Source of the DNA: Nakamurella panacisegetis
GTDB taxonomy: Bacteria; Actinomycetota; Actinomycetes; Mycobacteriales; Nakamurellaceae
NCBI RefSeq assembly: GCF_900104535.1
Contig: NZ_LT629710.1
Coordinates: 2,356,001-2,420,000 of the forward strand
Reading direction: 5' to 3'
DNA length: 64,000 bases
The notes under the pieces were generated by a model. That model was not told the DNA's origin and ran no database searches. It was given only the letters and a program-made list of their open reading frames with translations. Below, piece after piece: positions 1-8,680 of the stretch. The position numbers and the translations under genes are program-made. How positions within the stretch are numbered: position 1 is the stretch's first letter; every line of letters begins with the position of its first letter.

Positions 1-5
1 CAATA

Positions 6-35
6 ACTATACCGGCCATATAGTACCGGTACTAT
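6..35. promoter_or_regulatory. Palindromic operator upstream of the XRE regulator
   Basis: ATAGTACCGGTACTAT at 20-35 is a perfect 16-bp palindrome. A second, overlapping dyad uses ACTATA at 6-11 and TATAGT at 19-24, so TACCGG occurs twice, 14 bp apart. The palindrome ends ten bases before the start of the small XRE regulator. This suggests autoregulation and possibly control of a divergent gene left of the window. The palindrome is seen directly; the binding protein is inference. Confidence 0.6.
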
Positions 36-44
36 CATTGGCGC

Positions 45-347
45 ATGGTCAGACTGCCCCTCACCCCCGCCGAGATCGAGCGCGGTCAGCGTCTCGGTGA
101 CTTCCTGCGTCGCGCCCGGGGGCAGCGCTCGATGCTGGACGTCGCGCTCGACGCCGGGATCTCGCCGGAGACCCTCCGGAAGATCGAATCCGGACGCGTC
201 GCCACCCCGGCCTTCCCGACCATTGCCGCGATCGCCGATGTCCTTGGGGCGTCGCTGGATGCGGTGTGGGCCGAGATCAAGGGGCCGGACGAGGAGATCG
301 AACCCGCCGCGTCACGCCGCCGAGCCCGGGAACGGATGGCTTCCTGA
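45..347 (+). CDS. Small XRE-family HTH transcriptional regulator
   Basis: A 100-residue protein with a single lambda-repressor-like (XRE/Cro) helix-turn-helix at about residues 17-75. The segment DVALDAGISPETLRKIESGR is the recognition-helix region, and FPTIAAIADVLGASLDAVW follows as in the family. There is no second domain, only a short basic tail (RRRARERMAS), so it is probably a DNA-binding-only repressor. A perfect palindrome ends ten bases before the ATG. Its target beyond its own promoter cannot be told from this window. Confidence 0.85.
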   Translation: MVRLPLTPAEIERGQRLGDFLRRARGQRSMLDVALDAGISPETLRKIESGRVATPAFPTIAAIADVLGASLDAVWAEIKGPDEEIEPAASRRRARERMAS

Positions 348-458
348 CGCGTCGGTAGCGAGGCGGCCGGCGGTCGCGTCCCGACCGCGGGCGTCGCGCA
401 CCGGGCCGCCGAACCTCTACCGTGGGTAGGTCACGGTTCACGAGGAAGAGGTAGGCGC

Positions 459-797
459 ATGGCTGCAGGTGGAGATCGGCGGTCGTCGTCCGGTGCCGGG
501 CGGTCCAACGGGGCCGGGGACCATCCGCAGCGGCGCGGTTTCAACCGCCCGGGTCGGACCCAGGTCGACCGCAACCGCGATCTGCCGGTCGATCGGCAGC
601 TCAAGATCTTGCTGAAGAATCCGACACCGTCACCGGCCGAACAGAACCGGCTGTGCGAACTCACCCGGACGAAGAGCTACCGGGCCGCCGTGGCCGTGGC
701 CAAACGGATGCTGGCCCCCGGCCCGGCCGTCGTCGAGCCGACCGAGCCCACCACCCCGGTTCGGCGGCGGAACCCCGGCAATCGTCCGCAGGGCTGA
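459..797 (+). CDS. Hypothetical small basic protein
   Basis: A 112-residue protein of unknown function. The ends are low-complexity and rich in Gly, Arg and Pro. The middle (about residues 45-85) looks folded, with charged helical stretches such as RQLKILLKN and CELTRTKSYRAAVAVAKRML. The ATG is preceded by a purine-rich GAGGAAGAGG that can act as ribosome-binding site. There are no membrane segments or signal peptide. No family was recognised. It stands alone between the XRE regulator and the transglutaminase-like gene. An antisense frame exists but is less convincing. Confidence 0.5.
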   Translation: MAAGGDRRSSSGAGRSNGAGDHPQRRGFNRPGRTQVDRNRDLPVDRQLKILLKNPTPSPAEQNRLCELTRTKSYRAAVAVAKRMLAPGPAVVEPTEPTTPVRRRNPGNRPQG

Positions 798-967
798 CTC
801 CGCCCGCGGCCCCGTCGTGCCCGGGCCGTGCGCGTCCGAAACCTGCCGACAACACGACGTGACTACGCTCGGGCGACGAGCCCTCCGGTGCAGGGTTCGC
901 TGCCGACCCGGCGATCTGCCGACCAGCGGTCGACCGGCCGGGGTCGGCCCGGCGAATGGAGTCACGT

Positions 968-1783
968 GTGACCAACCGGCGGGTCCAGATCGGCTGCGAC
1001 TTCACGTATTCGGCCGAGATAGAGACGTCCACTGTCTTCCAGGTCGCGCCTCTGGGTGATGGCGTCACCGGTGAGGCGTTCAGCTTCCGGCCGCCGCTCG
1101 ATGCGCACGAGTACCGCGACCTGTACGGCAACCGCTGCCTGCGGGTGGTGCTGCCGGCCGGGCCGTCCACGTTCTCCTATCGAGCCCTGGTCGACGTGGC
1201 CGACGAGACCGAGGATTTCGACGAATCGGCCCCGGAGGTCGCGCCGCACGAACTGCCGGACGACGTCCTGCTCTACACAATGCCCAGCCGCTATTGCCTG
1301 CCCGACATGCTGGGCAACGAAGCCTGGTGGCGTTTCGCCGACACGCCACCGGGATATCAACGGGTGCAGGCGATCTGCGACCACGTTCATCGTCATCTGC
1401 AGTTCGCGTACGGGAGCAGCCATCCCACCTCGACCGCGGCCGACGTCAATGCGTCGGGATTCGGGGTCTGCCGCGATTTCACTCACCTGGCCATTTCCTT
1501 CTGCCGGGCACTGAACATCCCGGCCCGGTACGTGTTCGGGTACCTGCCGTTCATGGACGTACCCGATGACGGTTCGCCGAACGACTTCGCGGCCTGGATG
1601 GAAGTCTGGTTGGGCGGACGATGGTGGACTTTCGATCCGCGGAACAACCAGCGTCGCAAGGGCCGCATCCTGATCGGCCGGGGCCGGGACGCCTCGGACG
1701 TGGCCATGGCGACGACGTTCGGCGGCCCGCTGCTGGAGAACATGACGGTGATCGCCCAGGAACTGACGGCGGTGCACGGGTGA
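968..1783 (+). CDS. Transglutaminase-like family protein
   Basis: A cytoplasmic protein of about 271 residues with the transglutaminase-like (papain-fold) core. An N-terminal beta domain is followed by the Cys box GFGVCRDFTHLAISFCR (Cys about residue 168) and the motif GRWWTFDPRN with the catalytic Asp. The position that holds His in classical members (HAW) reads FAAW here. Some bacterial relatives also lack this His, so hydrolase activity is uncertain. I chose GTG 968 because GGAG at 958-961 is well spaced; ATG 956 overlaps that site. The stop overlaps the start of the cupin gene by 4 nt (GTGA), so the two are probably translationally coupled. Confidence 0.85.
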   Translation: MTNRRVQIGCDFTYSAEIETSTVFQVAPLGDGVTGEAFSFRPPLDAHEYRDLYGNRCLRVVLPAGPSTFSYRALVDVADETEDFDESAPEVAPHELPDDVLLYTMPSRYCLPDMLGNEAWWRFADTPPGYQRVQAICDHVHRHLQFAYGSSHPTSTAADVNASGFGVCRDFTHLAISFCRALNIPARYVFGYLPFMDVPDDGSPNDFAAWMEVWLGGRWWTFDPRNNQRRKGRILIGRGRDASDVAMATTFGGPLLENMTVIAQELTAVHG

Positions 1784-2229
1784 CGGCCGAGGAGATCATC
1801 GCCCGCCTCGGCCTGGAGCGACTGGATCCCGAGGGTGGCTACTTCCGCCGGGTGTACACGGCGACCGGGGCGAGCGCAGCGACGGCCATCTACTACCTGG
1901 TGTCCGGGGACGATTTCTCGGCGCTGCACCGCATGCGGACCAGCGACGAGCTGTTCTTCCACCACGCCGGCGCGCCTCTGCGGATGCTCGTCCTGGACGG
2001 TGACGGCCGTGAGGTGGTGCTGGGCAGCGATCTCGCCGCCGGGCAGCAGCCGCAGGTACTGATTCCGGCGGGCACCTGGCAGGGCGCCTCGCCCGACGGG
2101 GCCTGGTCTTTGGTGTCGACCGTGGTGGTGCCCGCTTTCGAGTGGTCCGATTTCGAGTTGGGCGACCAGCCGGAGTTGACGGCGATGTTCCCCGGGTGGG
2201 CGACCCGGATCGACGAGCTCAGCCGGTGA
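1780..2229 (+). CDS. Cupin family protein (DUF985)
   Basis: A 149-residue single-domain cupin of the DUF985/COG3542 type. The N-terminal LGLERLDPEGGYFRRVY, the LVSGDDFSALHRMRTSDELFFHHAG strand pair and the IPAGTWQGA turn are the usual family landmarks. Members are small beta-barrels, and the His/Glu cluster could hold a metal; the substrate is unknown. The GTG start overlaps the stop of the transglutaminase-like gene. The 3' end overlaps the convergent LLM gene by about 11 bp. Confidence 0.85.
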   Translation: MTAEEIIARLGLERLDPEGGYFRRVYTATGASAATAIYYLVSGDDFSALHRMRTSDELFFHHAGAPLRMLVLDGDGREVVLGSDLAAGQQPQVLIPAGTWQGASPDGAWSLVSTVVVPAFEWSDFELGDQPELTAMFPGWATRIDELSR

Positions 2230-3091
2230 GGGCCGCCCGCAGGGCGAGCACCGTCGCCAGCGGCCGATCGCCGATCGGGCGCAGCACCACACTGTCCGCG
2301 CCGGCGTCCCAGAGCGCGGAAACCTTCTGCGCAGCAACAGATGCCGGCCCATCAGCCAGGTAGACCTGCGCCGGAGCGACGCCCTGAACCTCGGCGAACT
2401 CGGCCCGGACGTCGGCGGTGGCCGCAGCCAGTGCCTGCTCGTCGGATTCGATGCACACGTGCGTGAGAACGGTCAGCGAATGCTCACTGGCGGCTGAGAT
2501 GTGTTGCCGCGCAGCGGCTATGACGCTCGGCCCGGTGCCTTCGGCGAGGATTGTGCCGTCGGCGACCCGGCCGGCCAGGGCCAGCGACCGCGGCTTCATG
2601 ACACCGGCCAGCAGTGGCGGCACCGCGGCCGGCGGGTGGACCAGCCGGACCCCGTCCACCGTCACGTAGCGGCCGTGGGCATCGACGAATTCGCCGCGCA
2701 GCAGCGCGCGGGTGGCCCGGAAGGTCTCCTCCAGCAGCGTCAGCGGTGACTCGACGGCCGCACCGACCTGCCGCATCCATGGCGTCACGCCGTGGCCGAT
2801 CCCGGCCAGCAGCCGCCCGGGATGCAGCCGCTCCAGCGTGGCCAGTTCCATCGCGAGCACCGCGACGTTCCGCAGCGGCGCGGGGACGATCCCGATGCCG
2901 ACGGTGATGGATCCGGTAGCGGCCAGCGCGGTGGCCGCGGACGACATCGCCCCACCCCAGCCCAGGTCCTCGACCACCCAGATCTCGTCGAAGCCGGCCT
3001 GCTCCAGGTCTCGGGCGAAGCCGGCGAGCTGCTCGGGCGGGCGGGCCCGGTCGAACATGACGCCGAGCCGTCGGGGTGGGGTGATGGTCAT
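2219..3091 (-). CDS. LLM-class flavin-dependent oxidoreductase
   Basis: A 290-residue luciferase-like (bacterial luciferase/F420-dependent) TIM-barrel oxidoreductase. It shows ARDLEQAGFDEIWVVEDLGWG near the N terminus, SITVGIGIVPAPLRN, and the LLAGIGHG segment of the barrel. The start chosen is the ATG at 3091 (MTITPPRR), since the upstream extension reads as low-complexity sequence in a GC-rich gap. Whether the cofactor is FMN or F420 cannot be decided by eye. It is transcribed away from the thi operon and stands alone. Confidence 0.8.
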   Translation of the reverse strand: MTITPPRRLGVMFDRARPPEQLAGFARDLEQAGFDEIWVVEDLGWGGAMSSAATALAATGSITVGIGIVPAPLRNVAVLAMELATLERLHPGRLLAGIGHGVTPWMRQVGAAVESPLTLLEETFRATRALLRGEFVDAHGRYVTVDGVRLVHPPAAVPPLLAGVMKPRSLALAGRVADGTILAEGTGPSVIAAARQHISAASEHSLTVLTHVCIESDEQALAAATADVRAEFAEVQGVAPAQVYLADGPASVAAQKVSALWDAGADSVVLRPIGDRPLATVLALRAALTG

Positions 3092-3157
3092 GGCCACAGA
3101 ACCTACGCCCGCCGGGACGGTGCGTACCCAGGCACGCACCGGAACCGGCTACGGTGG

Positions 3158-3240
3158 TGGACGGCGCGGGGCGCCGGAGGCGAGAACCGGCTGAGATGCA
3201 CCCGTGGAACCTGCCAAGGTAGTGCTTGCGAAGGGAACGC
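3158..3240 (+). promoter_or_regulatory. TPP (thi-box) riboswitch
   Basis: The leader contains the conserved thi-box pieces in order: GGGGCGCC, CTGAGATGCACCCGTGGAACC, and a downstream GCGAAGGGAA. Together these form the thiamine-pyrophosphate aptamer. It ends three bases before the GTG of thiM. The AAGGGA inside the 3' conserved strand (about 3231-3236) is also the best ribosome-binding site for thiM, which suggests translational control: TPP binding would mask it. The family assignment is firm; the exact 5' boundary is approximate. Confidence 0.92.
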
Positions 3241-3242
3241 CA

Positions 3243-4055
3243 GTGACTCTGGAATCAGCTCTGACGACGGCCGACATCGCCGCCGTGATCGACCGTGTGC
3301 GAGCGGCCTCGCCGTTGGTGCAGTGCATCACCAACACCGTGGTCGCGAACTTCACCGCCAACGGTCTGTTGGCCGCCGGTGCCGCGCCGGCCATGGTCGA
3401 CGCGCCGGAGGAGGCGGGTCTGCTGGCGTCGGTGGCCGGCGCCCTGTTGATCAACCTCGGCACCGTGACCACGGCCCAGGCGGCGGGTATGCGGGCCGGT
3501 ATCGCCGGGGCTATCGGGGCCGGGGTGCCGTGGATCCTGGATCCGGTGGCCATCGGGGCGCTGCCCCTCCGCACCGGTCTGGCCCACGAATTCGCCGCCC
3601 TCGGGCCGGCCGTCATCCGGGGTAACGCTTCCGAGATCGGCGCGTTGTCCGGTGGCACGGGAGGACGGGGAGTCGATTCCACGGCGACCCCCGACGAGGT
3701 GGCCGAGGTCGCGGCGCAGGTGGCCGGGGACTTCGCCACCGTGGTCGCGATGAGCGGCGCGGTCGACCTGATCACCGACGGCACCCGGACGGTACGAGTG
3801 GCGTCGGGCAACGACCAGCTCACCCGGGTCACCGGAGTGGGGTGCTTCCTCGGGGCGCTGATGGGCGCCTGCGCCGCCGTCACCCCGGATCGGTTGCTCG
3901 CGGCGGCCGCCGCCACCGCCTGGGTGTGTGTGGCCGGCGACCGGGCGGCGAAGCAGAGCGAGGGGATCGGCATGTTCGCCGTGGCCTTCCTCGATGCGCT
4001 GGACGAGCTGTCGGGCAACGAGATTGCGCAGGGAGGCGCGGTGAGCGTTTCTTGA
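3243..4055 (+). CDS. thiM: Hydroxyethylthiazole kinase
   Basis: Phosphorylates 4-methyl-5-(2-hydroxyethyl)thiazole in the thiazole salvage branch of thiamine synthesis. The 270-residue product has the family start SPLVQCITNTVVANFTANGL, the ribokinase-like ILDPVAIG strand, and the C-terminal RVTGVGCFLGALMGA loop with the catalytic Cys. GTG 3243 is used because an upstream in-frame GTG at 3204 lies inside the riboswitch. First gene of thiM-thiE-thiD; its stop overlaps the thiE start. Confidence 0.95.
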   Translation: MTLESALTTADIAAVIDRVRAASPLVQCITNTVVANFTANGLLAAGAAPAMVDAPEEAGLLASVAGALLINLGTVTTAQAAGMRAGIAGAIGAGVPWILDPVAIGALPLRTGLAHEFAALGPAVIRGNASEIGALSGGTGGRGVDSTATPDEVAEVAAQVAGDFATVVAMSGAVDLITDGTRTVRVASGNDQLTRVTGVGCFLGALMGACAAVTPDRLLAAAAATAWVCVAGDRAAKQSEGIGMFAVAFLDALDELSGNEIAQGGAVSVS

Positions 4056-4693
4056 GCAGGATCGACGCGTCGGTCTACCTGGTGACCGACACCGTGCTCT
4101 GCGGCGGGCCGGCCGGGGTGGTCGACACGGTGCGGCGGGCGGTGACCGGGGGAGTCAGTGCGGTTCAGATCCGCGATCCGCTGGCCAGCACCCGTGATCT
4201 GGCCGCGCTCGCGACGGCGGTGCTGGACGCGCTCCGGGAGACCGGCATTCCGGTGATCGTGAACGACCGGGTCGACGTCGCCCTCGCGGTCGGGGCCCAC
4301 GGCGTGCACGTCGGTCAGCGCGATCTGCATCCTCTCGCCGCTCGGCGGCTGATCGGACCGGCCGCCCACCTCGGCCTCTCGGTGTCGACCGAGGCGGAAC
4401 TGCGGGACGCACTGATGCTGCCGGACGGCACCGTCGATCTGCTCGGGGTCGGCCCGATCCGGGACACGCCGTCCAAGACCGACGCCGCACCCGCGATCGG
4501 GTTCGACGCCCTGGCCGCGATGTGTGCGGCCGGTTCGGTGCCCTGCGTGGCCATCGGTGGCGTCAAGGCGGCGGACATCCCCGAGCTGCGTCGCGCGGGA
4601 GCGGTTGGTCTGGCGGTCATCTCGGCGATCTGCGGTCAGGCCGACCCGGCGGCCGCGGCTGCGACGCTGCGCCGAGGATGGGACGCGCCGTGA
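4052..4693 (+). CDS. thiE: Thiamine-phosphate synthase
   Basis: Joins HMP-pyrophosphate and thiazole phosphate to give thiamine monophosphate. The 213-residue TIM barrel shows VYLVTDTVLCGG, AVQIRDPLAS, VIVNDRVDVALAVGAHGVHVGQ, LGLSVST, GVGPIRDTPSK and CVAIGGV, all standard ThiE elements. In the second, QIRD replaces the more usual QxRxK start. The start is a TTG overlapping the thiM stop. GGTGAG six bases upstream can serve as ribosome-binding site. The stop overlaps the thiD start. Confidence 0.93.
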   Translation: MSRIDASVYLVTDTVLCGGPAGVVDTVRRAVTGGVSAVQIRDPLASTRDLAALATAVLDALRETGIPVIVNDRVDVALAVGAHGVHVGQRDLHPLAARRLIGPAAHLGLSVSTEAELRDALMLPDGTVDLLGVGPIRDTPSKTDAAPAIGFDALAAMCAAGSVPCVAIGGVKAADIPELRRAGAVGLAVISAICGQADPAAAAATLRRGWDAP

Positions 4694-5544
4694 CCCGGCC
4701 GCCCGGCCACCCGCCGGTGGTGCTGAGCATCGCCGGTTCCGATCCCAGCGGCGGCGCCGGGATCCAGGCCGATCTGAAGACCTTCAGTGCGCTCGGTGGC
4801 TACGGCTGCGCCGTCATCACGGCCCTGACCGCGCAGAGCACCCGCGGCGTGTCCGGCGTCTTCCCGATCCCGGCCGGGTTCGTCGCCGAGCAGCTCGACG
4901 CGTTGTTCGCCGACGTCGGCATCGACGCCGTGAAGGTCGGCATGATCGCGAACGCGGAGATCGCCCGGGCGGTGGCCGATGCGCTGCGGCGGTACGCGCC
5001 GCCCGTCGTGGTCCTGGATCCGGTGATGGTGGCGACGTCGGGGGATCGGCTGTTGGCACCCGACGCCGAGGACGTCATGCGGTCGGAGTTGTTGCCACTG
5101 GCCGACCTGATCACGCCGAACCTGGACGAGGCGGCCGCGCTGCTGGGTACCCAGCGTGCCGCGGATGCGGACGAGACCAGGGCGCAGAGCCTTGCGCTGC
5201 GGGCGATCGGCGCGCGGCGGGTGCTGCTGAAGGGTGGCCACCTGGTCGGCCCGGAGGCGACGGACTACCTGGTCGACAGCGACGGCCGGGTGCAGGAGTT
5301 GACCGCGGAGCGGATCGACACCGCCAATACACATGGCACCGGTTGCACGTTGTCCTCGGCCGTCGCCGTACTCCGCCCCGGCGCTGATGACTGGTTCACC
5401 GCCGTGCAGGAGGCGAAGGCCTACCTGACCACGGCCTTGCGCCACGCCGACGAGCTCATGATCGGCGGCACCGGCACCGACTACTCGCCCTACAGCGGAC
5501 ACGGCCCGGTACATCACTTCTCGGCCATGTGGCCGCGACGGTGA
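4690..5544 (+). CDS. thiD: Hydroxymethylpyrimidine/phosphomethylpyrimidine kinase
   Basis: Performs the two phosphorylations of hydroxymethylpyrimidine. The 284-residue ribokinase-fold protein begins with the typical VVLSIAGSDPSGGAGIQADL and has VVLDPVMVATSGDRLL, LITPNLDEAAALLG and the anion-hole GTGCTLSSA near the C terminus. GTG 4690 overlaps the thiE stop and has GGATGGGA at a good distance; ATG 4678 is possible but has no spaced ribosome-binding site. With thiM and thiE it makes a complete salvage module under the TPP riboswitch. Confidence 0.94.
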   Translation: MTRPPGHPPVVLSIAGSDPSGGAGIQADLKTFSALGGYGCAVITALTAQSTRGVSGVFPIPAGFVAEQLDALFADVGIDAVKVGMIANAEIARAVADALRRYAPPVVVLDPVMVATSGDRLLAPDAEDVMRSELLPLADLITPNLDEAAALLGTQRAADADETRAQSLALRAIGARRVLLKGGHLVGPEATDYLVDSDGRVQELTAERIDTANTHGTGCTLSSAVAVLRPGADDWFTAVQEAKAYLTTALRHADELMIGGTGTDYSPYSGHGPVHHFSAMWPRR

Positions 5545-5569
5545 ACTCGCGACGGTGAACTCGCGACGG
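5534..5569. repeat. Short 14-bp tandem repeat over the thiD stop codon
   Basis: CGCGACGGTGAACT occurs at 5534 and 5548 and is followed by a partial third copy (CGCGACGG) at 5562. The thiD stop codon lies inside the first unit, so the repeat adds in-register stop-like TGA triplets. It is probably a replication-slippage duplication. Confidence 0.7.
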
Positions 5570-5648
5570 CCACGGGCCGCCGGTCGACCGGGGGTGTAAC
5601 CCCTCGGACGTGGGTGTGACGGTCGGCCGGGGTGCAAGAGTGGTCGGC

Positions 5649-6944
5649 ATGACGATCTCCGGACGGGCACGGCAGGGTTCGATCTACGCCGCCGGGGTGC
5701 TCGGTCGGCGACCGGAGGTGCCCACCGGCTGGACCGCCCTGGAGGCGGCCGCTCGATCTCGACTGTCGGCCAAGGCCTTCGCCTACGTGACCGGGGGCGC
5801 CGGACTCGAGCTGACGATGGCCGCCGACCGGGCTGCCTTCGCGCGCCGTCAGTTGTCGCCGAGGGTGTTGCGGGACGTCTCGTCCCGGGACTTGTCGGTC
5901 GAGCTGTTCGGCCGCCGGCTGCCCGCGCCGATGCTGCTGGCGCCGATCGGCGCGCTCGGCCTGGTGCACCGCGACGCGGACCTCGCCGTCGCGAGAGCGG
6001 CGGCGGCCCTTGGCCTGCCGTACATCTTCTCCAACCAGGCGTCCGTCCCGATGGAGGAGTGCGCGGCCGCGATGGGGGATTCGCCTCGTTGGTTCCAGCT
6101 CTACTGGAGCACCTCCGACGACCTGGTCGCCAGTCTGGTCGGACGGGCCGAGGCGGCCGGCGCGGAGGCCATCGTCGTCACCCTGGACACCACGATGCTC
6201 GGCTGGCGGCCGCGTGATCTGGATCTGGGGTCGCTCCCGTTCGCGACCGGCGAGGGGATCGCCCAGTACACCAGCGATCCGGTGTTCGCCGAACTGGTGG
6301 CCGCGCGAGCGCCGGGCACCCGCATCCGCCCGTCGGTCGCGGAGCTGCCGGCCGCGTTGTCGGCGCTGATCCGGATCGCCCGCCGGCACCCGGGCCGGCT
6401 GCTGGACAATCTCCGGTCGCCGGTGCCCATGGCCTTCGTCCAGACCTTCCTGGACGTCTACTCCCGGCCGTCGCTGACCTGGGACGACCTGCATCTGCTG
6501 CGCACGATGACCGCACTCCCGGTGGTGCTGAAGGGGATCCTGCACCCGGATGACGCCCGGCGCGCGGTCGACGAGGGGATCGACGGGCTGGTCGTCTCGA
6601 CCCACGGCGGCCGCCAGGTCGACGGGGCGCGCGGTTCCCTGGACGCCCTGCCCGGGGTGGTCGACGCGGTCGACGGTCGGATCCCGGTGCTGATGGACAG
6701 CGGGGTCCGCAGCGGCGCTGACGTGGTGAAGGCGCTGGCGCTCGGCGCGCGGGCCGTCTGCATCGGCCGCCCGTACGTCTACGGCCTGGGACTGGGCGGA
6801 CGGCAAGGGGTTTCCGATGTGCTGGAGAATCTGCTGGCCGAGCTCGACCTCACGATGGGCCTGTGCGGTCTGACCCGCGTGGCCGACATCAGTGCTGACG
6901 CGCTGGCGCCCGACCCCGGGGGCCCGGGCGCCGCGCGTCAGTGA
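5649..6944 (+). CDS. FMN-dependent alpha-hydroxy-acid oxidase (lactate 2-monooxygenase-like)
   Basis: A 431-residue member of the FMN-dependent 2-hydroxy-acid oxidising family. FMN-site pieces include PMLLAPIGALGLVHRDADLA, IFSNQASVPMEE, QLYWSTSDD and VTLDTTMLGWRPRDL. The active-site stretch STHGGRQVDGARG carries the catalytic His and Arg, and PVLMDSGVRSGADVVKALALGA binds phosphate. The extended middle region and WRPRDLDLG loop are more like lactate 2-monooxygenase than lactate dehydrogenase or glycolate oxidase. ATG 5649 is preferred over GTG 5610, which would add a non-family leader. The 3' end overlaps the convergent allophanate hydrolase by 7 bp. Confidence 0.85.
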   Translation: MTISGRARQGSIYAAGVLGRRPEVPTGWTALEAAARSRLSAKAFAYVTGGAGLELTMAADRAAFARRQLSPRVLRDVSSRDLSVELFGRRLPAPMLLAPIGALGLVHRDADLAVARAAAALGLPYIFSNQASVPMEECAAAMGDSPRWFQLYWSTSDDLVASLVGRAEAAGAEAIVVTLDTTMLGWRPRDLDLGSLPFATGEGIAQYTSDPVFAELVAARAPGTRIRPSVAELPAALSALIRIARRHPGRLLDNLRSPVPMAFVQTFLDVYSRPSLTWDDLHLLRTMTALPVVLKGILHPDDARRAVDEGIDGLVVSTHGGRQVDGARGSLDALPGVVDAVDGRIPVLMDSGVRSGADVVKALALGARAVCIGRPYVYGLGLGGRQGVSDVLENLLAELDLTMGLCGLTRVADISADALAPDPGGPGAARQ

Positions 6945-8680
6945 TTGGCGAGATACGCGGCCCAGCCGCCGAACCGGGTGATGTCGGAGCCGTCCAGGGC
7001 CGCCTGGTGGGAGCAGCCGAACCCGACCGCCCAACGGCCGTCGGCCAGTTCGACGCTGGTCAGGCTCATCGGCGCCGGGAGGGTGGCCAGCAAGGTGCCA
7101 AGGGCGGCCGGCGAGAGCAGCCACCGCTCGCCGGCGATGGGCGCGCCGTCACCGGGCAGGACCCGGACCAGGCCGGGTTTGGCGGGCACGGTGTCCAGAG
7201 CGACCAACCGGTAGGCGTCGCTGGTCTGCACCGGTTCGACGAACCGCGCGCCCAGGGCCTGCAGTTCACGGTTGAGGGGCTGGCCGCGCAGGTGCGCGCC
7301 GAACACGGAGACCTCGATCCCGTTGCCGGGCAATGGATTTCCTGGCTCCTGGCCCAGGAAGCGAGCGGCCAGGTCGAGGGCGACCTGGTCGTGGAACGCA
7401 GGCACGACCATCATCACTCCGAACGGAGCGCCGTCGGCCGGGGCAGCCGGGAAGGCGACCGCGGCCATGTCCAGCAGATTGCAGAAGTTCGTGAAGGTCC
7501 CGAGCCGCCGGTTGATCGCCACCGGGTCGCCCCGGACCGCGGCGATCGTGGGATGTTCGGTGGTGGTCGGCAGCAGCAGTCCGTCGAATCCGGACAGCAT
7601 CTGTCCCGCCGCCGCTTTGGCCCGCAACAGCGCATCCTGGTCGTCGATGACGGCCGGTCCGGCCACCCGTCCGGCGTTCAGAACGATGGCCGACACCGTG
7701 GGGTCGGCCCCGGCCGGCCGCCCGGACAGGAACTCCCCGACGGCCGAGTACCGCTCGGCCACGATGGCCCCGTCGTACAGCAGGCGGGCGGCATCGAGCA
7801 AGCCGGAGATGTCCACCGTGTCGACCCGGCAACCGGAGGCGGCCAGGTCGGCCACGGCGACATCGAACGCCCGCCGGTAACCCGGTTCCAGCGCCTGCAG
7901 ATCCTCCGGCCGCGGTACCGCGATGCGCGGCACCGACGGTGCGGCCAGCGGGACATCCGGCGGCCAGACCCGGCTGCGGGGATCGGCCCGGTCCGGGCCG
8001 ACCATCACGCCGATGGCCTGACGGGCCAGGGCGAGTTCCTGGGCGAAGACCGTCACGCAGTCGTAGTCGATGCAGGCCGGGAGGACCCCGGTGGTGGGAA
8101 CCAACCCGAGGGTGGCCTTGACCCCGATGAGTCCGTGGAAGGCGGCCGGGACCCGACCGGAACCGGCGGTGTCGGTGCCGATCCCGATATCGGCGATCCC
8201 GAGCGCGACCGCGACGGCCGAGCCGGAACTCGACCCGCCCGACACGCGTTGCGGGTCCCACGCACAGCGCACGGCGCCGTATGGCGATCGAACGCCGACC
8301 AACCCGGTGGCGAACTGGTCCAGGTTCGCCTTGCCCAGAACGATGCCGCCGGCCTCGACCAGCCGCGCGATCGCCGTGGCGGTGGCGTCCGGGGTGAAGG
8401 CGAACTCCGGGCAGGCCGCCGTGGTCGGGAGGCCGGCCACGTCGATGTTGTCCTTCACCGCGATCAGCCGCCCGGCCAGCGGCAACGCCTCGCCGGCGGC
8501 CACCCGGGCGTCGATCGCGGCCGCCTCGAGCAGGACGGATGTGCTGTCCCGCACCGTGATCCACACCTCCGGCCGATTCGCCGCGGCCATCCGTCGATAG
8601 GCGATCCGGACCCGTTCGGTTGCCGGGAGGTCAATCGGGATCGGCGCCGTCAGGAACGGTCCGGCCAGCGTGCCGGTCAT
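6938..8680 (-). CDS. atzF: Allophanate hydrolase
   Basis: Hydrolyses allophanate to ammonia and CO2, the last step of ATP-dependent urea or guanidine breakdown. The 580-residue protein has an N-terminal amidase-signature domain: Lys in LIAVKDNIDVAG, the serine-rich VSGGSSSGSAVAV, and GTDTAGSGRVPAAF with the nucleophilic Ser. The C-terminal domain (about 460-580, from IEVSVFGAHLRG) is specific to allophanate hydrolases. The ATG overlaps the stop of the carboxyltransferase gene (ATGA), so it is the last gene of the riboswitch-controlled operon. Length fits the family (about 600 residues). Confidence 0.93.
   Translation of the reverse strand: MTGTLAGPFLTAPIPIDLPATERVRIAYRRMAAANRPEVWITVRDSTSVLLEAAAIDARVAAGEALPLAGRLIAVKDNIDVAGLPTTAACPEFAFTPDATATAIARLVEAGGIVLGKANLDQFATGLVGVRSPYGAVRCAWDPQRVSGGSSSGSAVAVALGIADIGIGTDTAGSGRVPAAFHGLIGVKATLGLVPTTGVLPACIDYDCVTVFAQELALARQAIGVMVGPDRADPRSRVWPPDVPLAAPSVPRIAVPRPEDLQALEPGYRRAFDVAVADLAASGCRVDTVDISGLLDAARLLYDGAIVAERYSAVGEFLSGRPAGADPTVSAIVLNAGRVAGPAVIDDQDALLRAKAAAGQMLSGFDGLLLPTTTEHPTIAAVRGDPVAINRRLGTFTNFCNLLDMAAVAFPAAPADGAPFGVMMVVPAFHDQVALDLAARFLGQEPGNPLPGNGIEVSVFGAHLRGQPLNRELQALGARFVEPVQTSDAYRLVALDTVPAKPGLVRVLPGDGAPIAGERWLLSPAALGTLLATLPAPMSLTSVELADGRWAVGFGCSHQAALDGSDITRFGGWAAYLANH

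Noticed and set aside
3204-3242. Upstream GTG start for thiM
   Set aside because: It lies inside the TPP riboswitch aptamer and would add residues outside the family alignment.
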